A DNA stretch of 64,000 nucleotides from Prorocentrum cordatum (Eukaryota; Sar; Dinophyceae; Prorocentrales; Prorocentraceae). Below the pieces are notes generated by a model that had not been told where the DNA came from, searched no databases, and saw only the letters and a list, made by a program, of their open reading frames with translations. The position numbers and the translations under genes were made by a program. Below, in pieces: positions 12,550 through 25,107 of the stretch. Positions within the stretch are counted from its first letter, which is position 1; every line of letters starts with the position of its first letter. The stretch covers positions 64,001 through 128,000 of the forward strand of contig CAUYUJ010005003.1 of the NCBI GenBank assembly GCA_963575745.1, given 5' to 3'.

Positions 12550-13665
12550 GACCCTGGCGAAAGAACCAACCCTACACATAGATTGCGCCGCGAGAAGGGA
12601 GGACGTTGAAGCACTTGTAGAGCACGATCCGTGCGAGGGGCGTGCCACATTGGGCGGGGTGACCGAGGCTGTGTGTGGAGCCCCTTCTGGGACACGATCC
12701 GTGTGAGAGTTGTGCCTCATGGGGGGGCACGCAAATGTGAGCACGCCCATCGATGACATGGGTGGAGCCTGCCGTAGGGCACGATCCAAAGTCAACAAAA
12801 CGGGAGAGGGGCGCATGCAAACTGGTCCATTCCGCTATAAGGTGGGGCCCCCCTATGAGGAACGGTCCGTGTCCGACATGTGCGAGGTGGCACGTGCGAG
12901 CAGGCCAAGTCAATGCACAAGTGAGACTCCTTGTGGGGCAAGAGTCGTGTGAGGGGTGTGCCTGAATTGACGAGGGGCGTATGCAAACTCGTCCACTGAG
13001 GTCGTAGATGGGGCCCCCTGTGGCGCGAGACCTGTGCGGGGTTGCCGAAATTGGCGGGGGAAAGGCATGCGGCCACACCCTCTGGGGCCGCTGATCGAGC
13101 TCCCTGACGGGCGCGATCCATGTGAGGGTGTGTGCTGCAACTGGCGAGGGGGCACATGTTAACTGGTCCGCTAAAGCCGTAGGCGGGACCCCCAAGTGGA
13201 ACTCACTATGGGGCACGATCTGTGTGAAGGGTGGGGCGCGACAAATATGGATGTTGTGTTGAAACGGACGAGGAGGCGCATGCACACTGGCGCACTAACG
13301 CCAGAAGTAAAACCTGTTGTTAGGGCACGATTCCATGTGAGGGCGTACCCGAATGAGCATTGGGAATCGTGCGGGCTTGCCCACTCGGGGCGTAGGTGCA
13401 GCTCCCTGTGGGGAACGATCCCTGTAAGGGGTCGGCCGAAAGGGGCAAGGGGGGGCACGATTCGTGTGAGGGGTGCGCTACATTGGCGAGGGGGAGCGCG
13501 CGAAGTGATCCACTGAAAACGCACATGGGGTTTCCTATGGGGCTCGGTCTGCGTAAATGGTGTCCAAACATGGCCCCCTCTGGGGCACGATCAAGTGTGA
13601 GGCATTTGCCGGAATAGTCAACATAGGTGGGGCACGGTCCACAAGAGAGATGGGCAACAACAACA
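12550..13665 (+). repeat. composite minisatellite element, copy C (diverged)
   Basis: Roughly ten units of about 100-110 bp contain GGGGCACGATCC.TGTGAGGGGTGTGCC, GCGCATGCAAACTGG and GGAGCTCCCTGTGGGG. This is recognisably the family found at 21.8-23.0, 45.6-45.9 and 61.1-61.6 kb. The left boundary GGCGAAAGAACCAACCCTA (about 12,556) is a degraded form of the boundary GGCGAAGGACCCAACCATA seen in copy B at 61.0 kb. Confidence 0.75.
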
Positions 13666-16600
13666 ACAGCGGCTGACAATTGCATGGGTATCAACGGAAA
13701 TGCATCAGCATGCAGCAGGCACGGCAACACCAACAGGGGTATGAAAAGGGATGATGGGGGTAGAAAGGACAGGAATCGGTGTTTGGCGCTGCGAAAGTCC
13801 AAGATGGCTTCCAAAAACCTTCAAGATAGCTCGGAGTTGCTCAAGATATCCTCCGATGTGTCTACCGTTTGCTACAATCCTGCGCAACAAAACGGGTCGA
13901 ACTAGCCGCGGGGCCTCGCAAGGACGTCCCTCAGAGGCCATAGCCCGTCCAAGACCTGGGAAGCCACTGGTTGTTGCATTCTCGCGCTCTCGCTTCCGAG
14001 GAACTTCTACGCCCCCAATATAGCGCCAACGCGGCCCACGAGAGCCCCGAAGAGGAACACGGTTTCAAGACGGCCCACGGTGCGCCAAAGAGCGCCCCGA
14101 GACATATTCTACGACCGGTCCAGAAACAGCGCTCGGGCTCAACAGTGGCAGCCACAATGAAGAACCACTCACAATTTGGGAAATGTCCTCACAACGCACC
14201 CAATATGGACACAACTGCTACCGAAAGGACACCAAGGCAGCCCCAAGGAGGCCTCTCGACGGCCCCTAGCGAACCTCATTGGCTTCAAAATTAGCCACGC
14301 AAGGCACCTTATACGGCCCAGAAAACTCTCCAATTACCCCCGCAACGACCCATTAGCTAATACAAATTGGTCGACCCATGGATCTGCTTGGGCTCGCCCC
14401 ATGTTTCGGTTTGACGATTGTCCCTTCGTTGTTTCATGTTGTCCTTTTTGCTCTTCCCTGGTCAACTGTGCAATGCCGATCGCAGCTCTGCAATGGGACC
14501 ACGATGGCAACCACATTGTTCGACGCAAACGCGGCCAACAACCCGCGCATGGACGACGCGACGCGCATGCAACATTAGAAAGTGTCTGGCTGCGCACATG
14601 CTGACAACCCCCCAACAAAAAACGCGCGCCGACCCAAGAGCGCCAGCGTCACCAGGCCCGCGCCCCTCCATCTCGAAGGATGAACGGGAGGGCGCGGGCC
14701 CCCTGCCCCCCGCTGCTACGCCCGCCAGGGGCGCAGCCATCCCCTGGCCCATGCGACGCACCCCCCCGCTCGCCCCCCCCCCCCCCCAGGGGCCAACGCA
14801 GGGGCAGGCCAACAGTGGGGGGCAAGAGGGGGGGGGAAAGAGACCCGTGAGACGGGTCGGTCGGGGCATCTTCAGCTTAGCCGCCGGTGTCGAGGCCGAA
14901 CTTCCCATCCCGCGATGTAGTCATTAGTGAGCCCACCGTCGCAGCAACTGCAACTTGCCTCACCGCTGCCCCCACTTCTCATGAATGGGGGGAGCGGTCT
15001 TCCCGAGTGCTGTTATTATATGATGCTTTGGCTTGCCGTATGTCTGATTAGTCGGTTCCATGGATGCACTTAGCCTTGCCGCTCATCGAAATTCGGATGC
15101 GCCGCCTTTTGCAGAGGGCCGTTCGGGGCCGGCCCCTTTTTGATGACGACGCCCACGCGGCGAAACCCTGGCGCGATTGCGTCTTGCGCTGTCCCGCGTG
15201 GACCGCGCAACGCAAGCTGGAAATTGACCGCGCTCATATTTTTCTCATTGTGATTGCAAAGTTTGGTCTTGCACCGGCTGGCGACCTGATGCGCCTCAGT
15301 CGCTCTCCGCCCCTGCCAGCGCCAGTGAAGCTACTTGAAATTTGATGTGCGAGGTCCAGAACAGAGGCGCGCTATCCATCGCCGACGCCATCCTCTCGCC
15401 CTGCTCGACGCCCCTCGCGCGGCCGCGGAGATGCGCTCGCGCGCGGGGCGGGGTGGGGGGAGGGGGGGGGGGTGGCGACGGGGGGCGCGAGATCGAGCTC
15501 CTTCTCCTCGTTCTCGTCCTTGCGAGGCTTGACCTGGTCGGGGCGCGCTCGGCCGGCCGCGCCGCGGTCGCGGGCGGCGCCGTTCTGCCGTCTGCGGAGG
15601 GGGGGGGGGGGCGCGGCGAACCGCGCGACGCACCCGACTTCGCGCAGCTCCGCCACGCTAGCCAAGGCCAGCTCGGACGTCGACCAGCAACCGGGAACGT
15701 TCTCCCCTGAGCCGTCTCCGAGGACCGACTCGACCGCGCGCGCCCTCCCGCGTCTGGAGTCGGCGCCCTTGTCTCCCCCTGCTCGGATCGAAGACCAAGT
15801 CTTCGAGCTGAGTGGCCACTCCGTCGTGGTGGGTCGAGCGGCGGGGCTCGCCGCTCCAGGCGTTCCAGTGGCCGCCCAATGCCTGGGCTATAGTGGCGGG
15901 CTCGAGCGCCGGGGTGGGGCCGACCTCCTGGGCGCTGCAATGCGCGCGCGCCCTGCCCCCCCCCCCCCCCCCCGCTCCGCCTCGCGCTGGGGACCGCGCG
16001 TTTGCGCGCCGCCTCGGCAGATCCGCGCGCTCGCAGGCGCGCGGGGCGCGCGGCAGCGATCGCCGCGCAGGTCCACGGGCCCCGAAGCCCGCGTTTCAGT
16101 TGCCTATCTTGTTCAACCGTCTTGACTGACCTGAACGTCTCCAATCGCGGGCGCCGCCCGCGGTCGCGCGGCCGGGGCCCAGGGCCTCTCTTCGAGGCCC
16201 ACGGGGGACGTCGCTGCAGGGGCCCGCGTCGGGGGCCAACCTAAAAGAGGAATCGCACCAGAACGGGCGCCGTCTCGCAGCCAGGCGCAGCCTGGCACTC
16301 CCATGGCCCGCGCGGCGTCTGACATGCACCCAAGGCACCCGAAACCCCGCCCCGCGCCCCTCGCGTGCGACGCGTCATCTAACGCAGCTTCCGAACAATT
16401 GGCGTCGTCCACGCCAACCCTCCGAAAGGATGGCCTCGGGCGATCCCATCCGCATAAGCCATCTCCCTCGATCTTCGGACGCGGTTCGCTGACATCTGAG
16501 GTCTCACCTCCAATCTGGTGGAGGCCGTCCCCCAATCTTGGCGCCCGTCTGTCGACGCGCGTCTGCTGTCTCGCCCGCCGCCCGCCGCCCCCTCGACGCG

Positions 16601-19600
16601 CGTCGTTCGCCGTGCAGATATGGCCGCGAACATGTCGGGCCCCCGCGGTTTGTCCTCGGACCGGCATGGCGATCTTGGGCGTCGTTTGTCGAGCCGCGAC
16701 CATCACTGGCGCGGGTGCGTGCGCGCGCTCGTGGTGGGGGCCTCCTGCGCGGTCCGACGCCGCCGGACTCTGTCGACATCTGTTCTCGGCAAAACCCAGC
16801 GGGGCCAGGGGGTCGACCGACGCCGTCTCCGCGGCCGCTAAAAAGCCGCCACGAAATCACAAGCATGGAAGCGAAGCGATATACCTACATCACGTGAGAT
16901 AGGTCTCTCAATGTTGCACGGCTGCCGGACTGAGTCAGCACCGCGAAATTAGTCGCACAGCTTTGCGCGCAGAGGGAAGAGAGCGCGCGGGCCCCCCGTG
17001 AAAACGCCGCCGCCACCCCGGAACGCGACGCTGCCATCCCCGCCCAACAGCTGCACCGCGGTTTCGGGCCATCTCTGCTCCGAACTCGCCCATTTCTTCG
17101 CTCGGGCCGTCTCAGATAATCCCCAGGACACGCTCCCGAAGGCACTGCTGAAAACGCATCTGCGCGATGCTCGCGCGCCCCTGTCCGCGCGCGCACCAAA
17201 TTGTACTCCGCGCAACTGCAGCTGTCGCCTCCTCGGTTGACCCCGGGAAAAAATCGCGCGCGCGTTCTTGCGTTCCGGAGGCCGCGCCCTGCACCGCGCG
17301 CAGTCCTGGCCCCGGGCGCGGGGCGGATCGGGGGCGGGGGTGGGGAAGGGGAGGGGGGGGGGGGGGCGTGGGGAGGTCGGGGCGGGCGGGCGGGGGGGGT
17401 GGGCGGGCGGCCCGAGCGCCCGCCGCCCCCCCGACCTCCTGCCGCCAGACCTTCCGCGGACTCTGGGAGGGATACCCCTCGACGTTCAAATTGTCCTACC
17501 AGATTGTCTAATTGTCGGGGTGGCCGTCGCTCGGAAAAGCGCCGACAAGTGGGGGGCTGAACAAACGCCGAGGGGCCCAGCGCCTGCGCGCCCTCCTGAC
17601 GGCGGGCCTCGCGGTAAGGTTTCAAAGAAATGCTCGGGGGCGCTGGGGGGGGGGGGGGGGGCGGGCCAGGAGCTTCCAGGAAGGTCGCGCTCTCCTTTGG
17701 GGCCTCGTTCGGGCCCGAAGCTCCAGCAGAGGAGAGCCCCGCAGGGCACGCTGTGCTCTCGTTCTCTGAAGCGCAGCAGGTTCAGCACCCTCGCGCGCCG
17801 TTTGCTCTGCCAAAAACTCCGAACCAACCTGTTTGTTGTTCTCGCACCTCCGTCGGGCTCTGGCAACTCCCGGTGATACGTCCGCCGTTTCACTGGTGAG
17901 CGCGTCGCTTTGCTGGTCGAGAAACGCGCCGGCTGACTCGGCTTACTGTGTCCGCCGCGCCCGTGGACTTCATGAATGCGCGCGCCCTGCGCGTCGACGC
18001 CGCGCTGCGCCCCCGCCGCGTGCCCCGTGGATGATTCAACAGTTCGTTTCGATAGACGCGCAGCGTTACTTGATATTTCCCCCCCGCGTGATCGCTGAAC
18101 TGCTTGGGTCGACCAATCACGCCCGACCCTTTTGTCGCCGTTTGTTCAATGACTCGTCGACGGATGCCCTGGCGGGCTTTGATGATGCAGATGCATCTCT
18201 CCGCTATGGCGTGGTATCGCACATCGCGCTGAACCCCCCTTTGAACATTTGCGGCTATGAGCGGAGCCGCTCAATCTACGAGACCGCATTGGAGGATCTG
18301 CAATGCCCCTGGCAACTTCACCACGTGCGGCCAGACTGTGCACAAAGCCCCCTGGCCACGCATGCAGTCCCACATCAAATGCGGCCATGCCGCGCACAAA
18401 GTCCCCAAACCAAGCCCGCAATCGGACGCATCGGATAGCTAAGGAGCAGGAGACAGTGAGCGCGGCGCAGATCAGAACGGGGCCAGAGAGACGAGGCAAT
18501 CCCACATGCTCTTTCATGGCGCGATTCGTCCAAGGCGCTTCCTCTTCCAATCCCCTTCTTCCCCGTCGGGGCAAATTTTACCCCTCCCCGCGCCCTCGAA
18601 CCCAGCGGGCCCCGTGCCGGTGCGCGTTGTGGACGTTCTTGTCGTCGTCCCGCCATCACGCAACGCGCCGCGCAGGGCGCGGCGGCACACGCATCCTCGC
18701 GAAAATGAAATCAAACCGTCTGGATGGCCACGTGCGCCGCCAATCCTCGTCCTGCAAACTGCCGAAAAGACGGCGCCGCCCGTCTCAACTGTGCGGGCTC
18801 GATATTCCACCCAACGCTGAGTAACGATGCTTCCGTCATGTGCGTGTAACATGTTATCGTTTTTTCTCCTAGTCCAATACAAGTCGTTTTCCAAACCGTT
18901 TTTCTGCGCCGATGGCCGCTCAAATCCTACCCACATTGGTCTGCTTCGCCGTCAAAGGGTCGAAATGAGAAAAAGGCCGCCACGAGGCAGGGCGAACGCG
19001 TGCATCTGGCCTTGCCTCCAGTGTTTGCGTCCCTCCATTCACTAGTGCCGCCAAGGCCGGTCCGCATCGCGTTCGTGGGCGCAAGCAGCACGTGTGAGCG
19101 CTTGGTGGGTGCAGAAGACGTTCCGCATGAACACCCGAAGGCCGCCTGCAGGAATCCCTGCACCAGAACGGCGGCTGCATCTTGATCGGCAAAAAGATTC
19201 AATCGCGCTGGACGCGCGCGCGATGAGGTTCTAACGCGCCGCAGCCCTCGACAACAACACAGCTGCGCATGTGCACATAGCTACACGACTATGGAATCAA
19301 AGGTGCGAGGGCACACAAATGGACACCCTCAAATGTACTCCATGTTTATCGTGTTCTCCTGCTCGTATAGGAACATTATCTTCGGCCGCAGTCGCGAGTA
19401 CCCGGAGGAGTAGGGAGGAGGTAGGGTCACACAATTCAGACGGGGTAGGAAGACGGTCGAGATAGCAAGTGGGAAGTGAACGCGGATGACAGAAAGGGAA
19501 CCGGAGGGAAGCAATGATGAAGAAGGATGGCCAAGCTGATCGGACCATCCCGGGTCGGATGCAGGACTTCTTGGGCCACCTTCGCCGTCAGAAGCCTGAC

Positions 19601-19955
19601 GCGCAATCGTCGCTGAGTTGTGCCCGCTATAACCGCGTTGAGATACCCTGGGTCTTCTGGGAGACACGTAGAGTCTTAGAGCCTCCCAAGGCCCCCGGGA
19701 AACAGGAAACACTGCGAGGTAATTCGGGCGCGCAGTGGATGTGGGGGAGGCGGGCCTGGCCCTGGGGTTGGCGACCTGGTAACCATCCAAACAATGTGCA
19801 CGCACAAGTACGATGTGTATGTATGTGTGCCTGTATGACGTATAGGGATATACACGTATGCCTATATGAACTAACATCGGTTAAGTGGGGATGTTTGCCA
19901 GCGTGGACCCCCGATCCGTGATTTCTTGCTACCTACTCGGGGTTTATTGGGTCGC
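13666..19955. other. long stretch without a supportable gene
   Basis: GC-rich sequence with many open frames on both strands that are mostly shadows of G- and C-rich runs (for example near 14,780, 15,460, 15,600, 15,960, 17,350 and 17,650). At about 18,320-18,410 a ~27-bp stretch on the minus strand (GGGGACTTTGTGC..TGGCCGCA) is repeated. I saw no motif, splice pattern or RNA gene that I can support. Confidence 0.4.
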
Positions 19956-19989
19956 GCAACCAATTTAGCGCAATCAAGGTGGTGCAATC

Positions 19990-21215
19990 CGCGTGGTGCA
20001 GTCTATGTGGTGCGAAACAAGTCAAAGCAATGCACAGCAATACAAAGCACTGCGAAGCACGGCAGAGGAAAACCAAGCAACGCCAAACAATGGCAATCAC
20101 TGCAAGCCACGGTCAATCATTGCAAAGCAATGCCAGGCACTGCCAAGCAATAACAAGCACTGCACGACGATGCCAAGCAATGCCAAACGTTGACAAATAG
20201 TGCCACACACTGCACAACAATTTGAGGCGGTGCACCGCAACGCAAAGCAGTGCCAAGCAATGCGAATCAATGCCAAGCAATGCACAGCAACGAAAACCAT
20301 GTAAGCAATGCCAAGCAATGCTCAACACTGACAAGCATTGCAACGGAATGAGACGCCAAGGCAAACAACGCAGAGCAATTCGAAGTAGTGTAACGCAGCG
20401 CAAAGCGACGCACATCAACGTAACGCAACGCGATTGCAGGGCAGCGCAATGCAGTGAAAAAAGCCAAGCAATGCGAAGCAATGCGATTGCAACGTATCGC
20501 AATACAAAACAGTGAACATCGATGACACGCAATGCAAGCCACTGCCAAGCAATGTCAAGCAATGCCAAGCAATGACAAGCAATGTTAAACGGCGCCACAA
20601 TGCCAATCGACGAAAACCAATAACAAGCAGTGCAACACAATGCAAAGCCACGCAACACAACCCAATGCAAAGCAGTACCAAGCAATGCCAAGCAACGCCA
20701 AGCATCGCCAACCAATACCGATTAACGCAATGCGCTGCTAAGCAATGCCAAGCAATGCCGCCAAGCAGCGCCAAACAATCGAGAATGAACTGAAGCTATT
20801 CGAATCACTGCAAAGCAATGCAACGCAGTGCCAGGCGATGCCACGCGATCCAAAGCGATGCGAAGCATTGCAACGCAATGCCAAGCAACAACAACGCAAA
20901 GCAATGCGAATGCGAGCGAATGCAAAGGACTGCAAACCAACGCAAATCTGCAAAGCGCGCAAAGCCAAGCAATGCGAATCAATGAACAGAGATGCGAATC
21001 AATGCGCTTGCAATCAAGTAGAGTGCAACACAACGCGCACAAGTAACGCAACGCGATGCGATTGCAACACAATGCGACTGCAACACATTGAAGTAAAGCA
21101 ATGCAAAGTGATACAAAAGTACGGCAAAACAATGCAAAGCAATGCGAAACAATGTGAAGCAGCGCAAAGCAACGCAAACAAAACAATGCAAATCAATGAA
21201 CTGCCGAGCTAAGTA
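19990..21215. repeat. degenerate ~10-bp satellite, CAAGCAATGC
   Basis: About 1.2 kb of imperfect repeats of CAAGCAATGC and variants (CGAAGCAATG, CAACGCAATG). The top strand is strongly A-rich and T-poor. Frames on both strands stay open (Met/Gln/Ser-rich on plus, Cys/Ile/Ala/Leu-rich on minus) purely because of the repeat. It directly abuts the left end of composite element copy A. Confidence 0.9.
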
Positions 21216-21221
21216 ATGGAA

Positions 21222-23086
21222 ACCGATGCAACATTAGCCTGACGAAGGACCCAACCATATGCAGCTACGAGTACCGCGCAGGATATGAGACGAAGGAGAG
21301 GGGGCACGCAAACTAGCTCCCTCTTCTCATAGGCACCGCGCCAGTGAATGCACGAGGCACAGGGCAGCGCGGGCAGGAGGTGGCTGGCGGAGGAGGAGGG
21401 CTCAGTGGGGCGAGCCACCACATCAGCATCAGCGCATCTTGAGACCTGTCACTGGACACGCAAGAAGAGGTTACGCGAAGTCAAAGCGCGCAGACGGGAG
21501 GAGCTCTGGGCCACTGGAGCTTTCGGTGTGCCGGAACGGAGAGAACACTTACTACGAGTTGTGACGGAGGGAGGACGGAGAAAGAGACGGAGGAGGAGGA
21601 GGAGGAGGAGGAGGAGAGAAGGAGAATCCAAAATTCGGCGGCACATGTACGCGCAACAGGCTCCGGAGCTTTCTTCATCGCGGCAGGAGCCCACAGTTTG
21701 GAAAACTCGTGCGTGCCGCTCCCCCCCCTGGGGTACGGAGCTCGTGCGAGTCGTGCTCCTGCTCCTGGTCCTCATTCTGTTACTCTTCCTTTTCCGGTTC
21801 TTTTTCCTCTTCCTCCTCCTCCTCCTCCTCCTCCGGGGCCGCGAAAACGTGTGAGGGGTGTGCCGAAATTTGTGTGGGGGCAGCATGCGGGCGCAGCCAC
21901 TGGGGCCTTCGGTGGAGCTCCCTGTGGGAACACGAAGCGTGTGAGGGGTGTGCCGAAATGGGCGTGGGGGCGGCATGCGGGCGCAGCCACCGGTGGAGCT
22001 CCCTATGGCCACGAAACCGACCCTCGCTGTCTGCATTCTCCTGGTGGAGGGGGCGCATGCAACCTGCGCCACGGGGGGGACGCATGCAACCTGCGCCACT
22101 GGGACCTTCGGTGGAGCTCCCTATGGGGCCACAAAGCGCTGTCCTGAGTGGGAGGGACGCATGCAACCTGCGCCACTGGACTGGAATCTTCGGTGGAGCT
22201 CCCTATGGGGCCACGAAGCGCTGTCCTGAGTGGGAGGGACGCATGCAACCTGCGCCACTGGACTGGGATCTTCGGTGGAGCTCCATGTGGGGCCACGAAA
22301 CGCTGTCCTGGGTGGGGGGGACGCATGCAAACGGCGACGCTGGGACCTTCGGTGGAGCTCCCTGTGGGGCCACGAAACGCTGTCCTGGGTGGGGGGGGCG
22401 CATGCAACCTGTGCCACTGGGACCTTCGGTGGAGCTCCCTATGGGGCCACGAAACGCTGTCCTGGATGGGGGGGGCGCATGCAACCTGCGCCACTGGGAT
22501 CTTCGGTGGAGCTCCCTATGGGGCCACGAAGCGCTGTCCTGGGGGGGGGACGCATGCAACCTGCGCCACTGGGATCTTCGGTGGAGCTCCCTATATTCTG
22601 GGGGGAGCTCCCTATGGGGCCACGAAACGCTGCCCTGGGCGGGGGGGACGCATGCAACATGCGCCACTGGGACCTTCGGTGGAGCTCCCTGTGGGGCCAC
22701 CAAACGCTGTCCTGGGTGGGGGGACGCATGCAACCTGCGCCACTGGAACCTTCGGTGGAGCTCCCTGTGGGGCCACGCAACGCTTTCCTGGGTGGGGGGA
22801 CGCATGCAACCTGCGGCACTGGGACCTTCGGTGGAGCTCCCTGTGGGGCCACGAAACGCTGTCCTGGGTGGGGGGACGCATGCAACCTGCGCCACTGGGA
22901 CCTTCGGTGGAGCTCCCTATGGGGCCACGAAACGCTGTCCTGAGTGGGGGGGGCGCATGCAACCTGCGCCACTGGGAACTTCGGGATGGCATGGAGGGGG
23001 AGGAAGGAGGGGGCAGCGGGAGGAGAAGGAGACGCGCGGCACCGTCTCTTCAAAACGAGGACCCAACACCACAGGATGGTTGGGAA
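21222..23086 (+). mobile_element. composite minisatellite element, copy A
   Basis: The left end contains CGAAGGACCCAACCATATG (21,243-21,261), identical to copy B at 60,987-61,005. The right end contains GTCTCTTCAAAACG (23,044-23,057) and ACAGGATGGTTGGGAA (23,071-23,086), also shared with copy B. CCCAACCAT at 21,250-21,258 and ATGGTTGGG at 23,076-23,084 form perfect 9-bp inverted repeats near the ends. The interior is unique sequence with GGA/CCT tracts followed by the tandem array. I see no transposase, so any movement would be non-autonomous. Confidence 0.6.
21850..22985 (+). repeat. tandem array, ~75-82-bp units (copy A core)
   Basis: At least twelve units contain CGCATGCAACCTGCGCCACT, GGGACCTTCGGTGGAGCTCC and GGGGCCACGAAACGCTGTCC. 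Units vary between about 75 and 82 bp, and one unit near 22,590 carries a short internal duplication. The first two units (21,850-22,010) are of the longer GTGTGAGGGGTGTGCCGAAA type seen at 45.6 and 61.3 kb. Confidence 0.95.
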
Positions 23087-23089
23087 AAA

Positions 23090-24470
23090 ACAAACCCAGA
23101 CGGTGATGAGGCAGCGACGGCGAGCGGGCTGGGCTTGACGGGCAAGCCCAGAACGACGGGGTGGCGACGGCAACCACATAGCCGCCGGACAGACGGGCAG
23201 GCCCGGAAGATGGGCAGACCAGGCGGCGACCACATAGCCGACATACTGACGGGCAGGCACAGGCCCTTAGAAAACAAAGGAGAAGCCCTCAGTGCAAAGC
23301 AGCACTGTTTAAGAGATGTGTATACACGTATGTAAACATACATGCGTCGATATGCAATTATCGCACGTGCTGTCAAACACATTGCAGAGGCAGCGGTGTT
23401 CCAAACACCACAGGTCTTGAATATGCTATTTCAATTTGCATGACTCCACGTGTAGCAACATTTGCATGGTCAATGGAAGAGGACAACTTAAACCGTTCGA
23501 GCCAATGGAGAGCAACCACTCCTTGTTGGAAAGACTCCACCACGGCTGCAAAAAGCCAGCGGAACCATTGCGCCTACCATGCACGCGTCAGAGGACTGCA
23601 ATCAAGCGGGACTCGCCCGTGTGCAGCCCACGCGATATACCAATTGGAAATGCCCCCTGTCGGCTCCTTGGCAGCTTGTAACGGAAGAGAAGGCGAGGGA
23701 GGTTGCCTTCAAGGGAGGCACGGGGGGTCCTACAAGGGATCGTCCCTTCCAAAATGCTCCCAAAACAAACTTCTTTGACGGTCGGAAAATTTCTGGGAGG
23801 CAGGATGCCTACCGCAAACTCCTGCCGTGACCGCGTCGGCTCTGCTTTCTGCCGCCACGTGGGCGACGGCAAAAAACGGTCTTACGCGAGATGACGTAGC
23901 GACCTTACGCGGTGGCTTACGCCAGCGGCCAGCGCGGCGCGCGACACTGAAGCGAGGGCGCTTACACGCGGCCTTACGCGGGCAACTTACGCGCCAATGC
24001 CGCCGAAGACGAACCCGTTTCTTGCCGTCGCTCACGTGACGCGTTCAACCTTGCACGATCTCCACCGTCGGGGTTCTCGAACAGCTGTAGATTTTCACCC
24101 CGGAACGCCTGTGCTTGCACCGCCGCCGTGCCGTGCCGCATTCCACCTCCGCCATGACTCTCTCGCAGCACCGACCGCCGCGAATCCGCACGTTTCAATG
24201 CTTTGCCCGGAACTGGGCCTTTAGCCGCGGGGCCTGTTGAGGGGCCCCTGAGGCAGACAGTTACCAGAAACCTTCTGTCGCATTTCTTATTACGGCACGA
24301 AGAGGCTTGGACTCGGGGATAACACAATCGTCCCCTGGACCCGGCCAAGCATGAAATCTGACTAGAATTTCGCGGGGGAATCCAGCCAGGGCGACCAGAT
24401 GCCTCCGGGACTCCCACAAACATGCGAAAACATAGGCCCCCGACCCCCGAATCTTCACCCTCCAAGTTCA
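23090..24470. other. no supportable gene; short internal repeats
   Basis: 23,130-23,260 carries repeated GACGGGCAGGC/CCACATAGCCG segments. The remainder has only short overlapping frames, apart from the CTTACGCG cluster listed separately. Confidence 0.45.
23881..23995. repeat. CTTACGCG cluster
   Basis: CTTACGCG or a one-base variant occurs six times in about 115 bases (near 23,881, 23,913, 23,926, 23,961, 23,973 and 23,986) at irregular spacing. Confidence 0.8.
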
Positions 24471-24479
24471 GTCAGCATC

Positions 24480-24712
24480 GAATCGGGGAACCGGGTCTAA
24501 TCGAAGCGTGCGTCAGAGCGGGCTGCATCGGCACAGAGTCGAAATCGAATCGGATCGGCTGCGCCAGGATGCGCAGCAACGCCGCGCAAGCATCGGTCTG
24601 CATCGCATCGTCGGAACATAGGAATCGAATCGGATCGGGTGGGCCGAAATCGATACCGAATCGATCGGATCGACTGGATCGAATTGGACCCTGTCCTCGG
24701 CTTTGCGCGCAA
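24480..24712 (+). repeat. ~230-bp dispersed repeat, copy 1
   Basis: Contains GGGCTGCATCG, GGATCGGCTGCGCCA, GGAATCGAATCGGATCGGG and GGACCCTGTC in the same order as the sequence at 36,140-36,360. The two copies are in the same orientation and flank the copia-type element at 25.7-35.5 kb. They may be remnants of its LTRs or independent insertions. Confidence 0.7.
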
Positions 24713-24939
24713 ATTAGAGCCACTGGCCGCCCCCTCCCTTCCCTCCCTACGGCCCTCGAGGAGCCTTGGTCAGCTCCTGTACGAGCGCGCGCCTAGTCCC
24801 GCCTCGTCTGCGCCGGCAAACCCGCGCGTGGCTCGCGCCTCCGGGGCGGCGGGGCCCAGGCGTGTCAGCGGCCCGACAATCCCACAAGCCCTCTGAGCGT
24901 AGGACGCCTAACAATGCCGATTGTTCCTTTTCCGATGCC

Positions 24940-25107
24940 CTCCTCCTCCTCCTCCTCCTCCCTCCTCCTCCTCCGCCTCCTCCTCCTCCTCCTCTTCTTC
25001 CTCCTCCTCCTCCTCCTCTTCTTCCTTCTCCTCCTCCTCCTCCTCCTCTTCCTCCGCCTCCTCCTCCTCTTCCTCCTCCTCCTTTTCCTCCTCCTCCGCT
25101 CCTCCCT
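24940..25107. repeat. (CCT)n microsatellite
   Basis: About 165 bases of CCT triplets with CTT interruptions. It yields artefactual poly-Ser, poly-Leu and poly-Pro frames on plus, and poly-Glu and poly-Arg frames on minus. Confidence 0.95.

Noticed and set aside
20113-20715. 200-codon Cys/Leu/Ala-rich minus frame that looks like a membrane protein
   Set aside because: It is produced by the CAAGCAATGC satellite read in reverse; the residue pattern repeats with the satellite.
22070-22990. CRISPR-like regular repeats
   Set aside because: Units are directly tandem with no unique spacers, and the genome is eukaryotic.
21709-23335. Open frames of up to 465 codons across the tandem array
   Set aside because: Two overlapping plus frames and several minus frames are open at once because the unit lacks stop triplets; the residues simply repeat the unit.
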